From Daphnia pulex (taxonomy: Eukaryota; Arthropoda; Branchiopoda; Diplostraca; Daphniidae), in NCBI RefSeq assembly GCF_021134715.1, contig NC_060018.1, positions 4,109,501 to 4,173,500 of the forward strand: a stretch of DNA of 64,000 bases, written 5' to 3'. Positions 61,797 through 64,000 of the stretch are shown here, one piece after another. The translations under genes were made by a program, and so were the position numbers. The notes beneath the pieces are model-generated. The model was given only the letters and a program-made list of their open reading frames with translations, had not been told where the DNA came from and did not search any database. How positions within the stretch are numbered: position 1 is the stretch's first letter; each line of letters starts with the position of its first letter.

Positions 61797-64000
61797 GTAA
61801 GCCAATACATTTTTTTTGCTTCATAATCCTCTTCCCTCACCCGTACTGGTTACACTCAACTCGTTTTGTTGCGTCACGTTCAAACGTCTCCTGTCAACAC
61901 GTGGTCGCTGCCAATCACCTGTAAAAAAAAAAAAGAAATCATTTCGTTTTCATTGTTGAGTAGTTGCTAGAAAAGAATCGGGGAGGGAGCACCCCTTGAT
62001 CGGTGTGTGCTACCGCGGCGCATTGGGAAAGCCGCCCGTGGTATTATAGTGTGTGTTGGGCAGACGCCTCCACAGTGCGTTTTTCCCCTAGTGTGTTTGT
62101 GTATGTTCGTGTCTTTTTGGGAGAATCTACTCCACACCCACATTTTCGCGATTTCCCACTCGTTAAGGTATCAAACGTGGTGTGTGTGTTCATTTTCAAT
62201 TCCTGGAAGAAATCTTCTTCTTTTGACCCTTGTGTGCGTACAACGCCCAAAATTCATTTTTGCCCATTTCAGTTTTTCTACGAAATTTCTTTTCGAATGT
62301 TTACCGTTGTTTTCCAAGCACATTGCATACGTCATTTTCGTGGGACCTTGAAACATCTTGAACCGATAATCATTAATAATAGGGAGGCTGTTTTGTGCAT
62401 TAAAAATGGGAATTTTCGTCTGCTGTGATTGTCAGGGACGGATTTCCGCCCTGAGCAAATTTTTGTTTCTTATTCAAAAGAGGCAGTGAAAAGAACTGAC
62501 CAAAAGGGAGAAACCCAAGAATATTCGTTTATTCTCCTTTTTGTGTTGCCAGTCTAGTGGTTACCTCATCACTTGCATCCGTGAAGCAATCGGATACTTT
62601 TGTGCGTTGAAATGTCCAGTGTCTGAAGTGCAGCTAGAGAGAGATACCACTGAATTTTTTATTGCGAAGAGGAAATGACCGGAAACAGTTTAGCAAAGGG
62701 TGTGAAATGTCTTGAAATTTTGAAGGCGCTCATTTCGTATGCATAGGCAACTAACCGACTTTTTGGCCGGAAGTTGGGAAAGAGAAAGGAAGGAAAATTA
62801 GAGCGAGGGGAAACAAATCTCTCCCTCTCTCCTGCTGTTGTCGTCGTATTTCTGGCCTCAATTTGCGGCGCATGTGCAAAACACGTGTTGCTCCTGCGGA
62901 TGCTTATATTAATAAAAAAAAGAAGGAGGCTAAGGGAAAAACCGGCGGATGTTTATTGATTTCTTGCGGATTGGACATTGGCAAAAGACCCAGGGAATGT
63001 ATTTTTGGCGCCGATGCCAACAGCAAAAAAAAAGGAAAAATGATTGGGGGATACAGAAATTGCTTAGTTGCACGCACACACAACACCATCCGTGCATTTC
63101 TTTTTCCTAGCTGGAAGAATCACCACTTGACGGGCGTAGCGAGTCGACAAGATGAGGAAAAACAAGTGTGTGTGTGTGTTGGTTGGAGCAACAGGAAAAT
63201 GGCTGTTGTGGCTCTTTGTAGTTTAGGATATTCGTTTGATGAATATTCATGTTTCAAACCCGTCCTGGTTGTGAGCAGATCCGGGCTGTCTCTCTCCTTA
63301 TTTTTCCGTCGTGTCTTTTTTATATATTTTGTGTTTGATTCAAACAAAGACAGGGTGGGGACTCTGCCAAAATTCCTCTGTCGTCATCAGATTTTGATTT
63401 TCTAGGAAAATGGGGACCATCTGCATTTCGTCTGGCACGAAATATCAAAATTATTTTTCTTCTTTTTTTTCTGAAATGGCTGCAGTATTCAAGTGGGAAA
63501 CCCTCGAGGGGAGGTGGGGGGTGTTCCAGGTCGTTCACAGTATCGGCCGATCGGTTTCCGAGACGTCTTTCATCAACAGCACAGGAAATGTTGCCGTTGC
63601 AAACAAGCTGTATATATTGTTTGTCTCTGGTATTATTCTCACATTGTGTGTATGTGTCGGTATTGATCTCTTGTTGTTTTCTCTCTCTCGTTATCTTTTC
63701 GTTCGTTCGTCACGGCTGGATCTCTCATTCTCACGGACAGGTGGTGGCACTGTCGCAAGGAGGAAGGATTTTCTATTATTTGTTGACGGGGCCATACGCT
63801 TGGAACCTTATCTCGTCAACAATAGTGCGACGCACAATCCGTTTTTAGAGAAGATGACGTCGACCTCTGAGTTGTTGACGAGCCCCAGTTTATCTATCGT
63901 TTCAATCCAGGAAACAATCCGCAAAAAATCGAATATCGTAGCTAGAAGTCCAGGGTGTATAATTATAACCAGGTGAAAATCCTAAATCCCACGTTATTTT
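61797..64000 (+). other. Presumed intron at the right edge
   Basis: This follows the 61796 donor. It contains TG and CT tracts and two long unrecognised open frames (62863-63405 and 63410-63976), neither of which resembles a known family. No acceptor leading to a convincing exon was found before the window ends. Confidence 0.45.

Noticed and set aside
62863..63405. 180-codon plus-strand open frame
   Set aside because: Contains microsatellite-derived residues and no recognised domain, and lies in a presumed intron.
63410..63976. 188-codon plus-strand open frame
   Set aside because: Begins in a possible ATG context at 63476 but has an irregular hydrophobic and Ser/Arg-rich composition with no family match; not strong enough to list as a gene.

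Overview
The window is nuclear DNA of an invertebrate animal, most likely an arthropod. Every recognisable gene is an intron-containing animal gene. Housekeeping introns are short (about 60-110 bp), while the signalling and matrix genes have kilobase introns full of CT, TG and AAG microsatellites and homopolymer runs. A branchiopod crustacean such as Daphnia would fit, but that is inference, not proof.

From left to right: (1) 985-4893 (+), all but the N-terminus of MCC, a coiled-coil scaffold ending in a PDZ-binding motif. (2) 5165-6197 (-), BCAS2/SPF27, a subunit of the Prp19 splicing complex. (3) 6701-9631 (+), ribosomal protein L4, whose 3' end can be read as two alternative C-termini. (4) 9909-10682 (+), the SNARE VTI1B. 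(5) 11004-21523 (+), the scaffold Homer (EVH1 domain plus coiled coil). (6) about 9 kb with no recognised gene, 21524-30607. (7) 30608-56296 (+), a 24-exon ADAMTS metalloprotease of the ADAMTS7/12 type. (8) 57215-58878 (+), mitochondrial PTCD2. (9) 59176-59963 (-), secreted/ER cyclophilin B. (10) 61761-61796 (+), a probable first coding exon of a gene that runs off the right edge.

The genes do not form one pathway. They cover scaffolding (MCC, Homer), splicing (BCAS2), translation (RpL4), endosomal/Golgi fusion (VTI1B), extracellular matrix proteolysis (ADAMTS), mitochondrial RNA metabolism (PTCD2) and ER protein folding (cyclophilin B). Layout suggests local relationships only: BCAS2 and RpL4 share a 503-bp divergent promoter region, and MCC/BCAS2 and PTCD2/cyclophilin B are tail to tail with under 300 bp between stops.

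I found no bacterial-type system, CRISPR array, rRNA, convincing tRNA or intact transposon. The signals most worth checking are the RpL4 alternative exon, the open frame after Homer's tandem stops, a possible short Homer terminal exon and the non-mucin linker in the ADAMTS. All exon boundaries were placed by hand from splice consensus, reading phase and family homology recalled from memory; no search was run.
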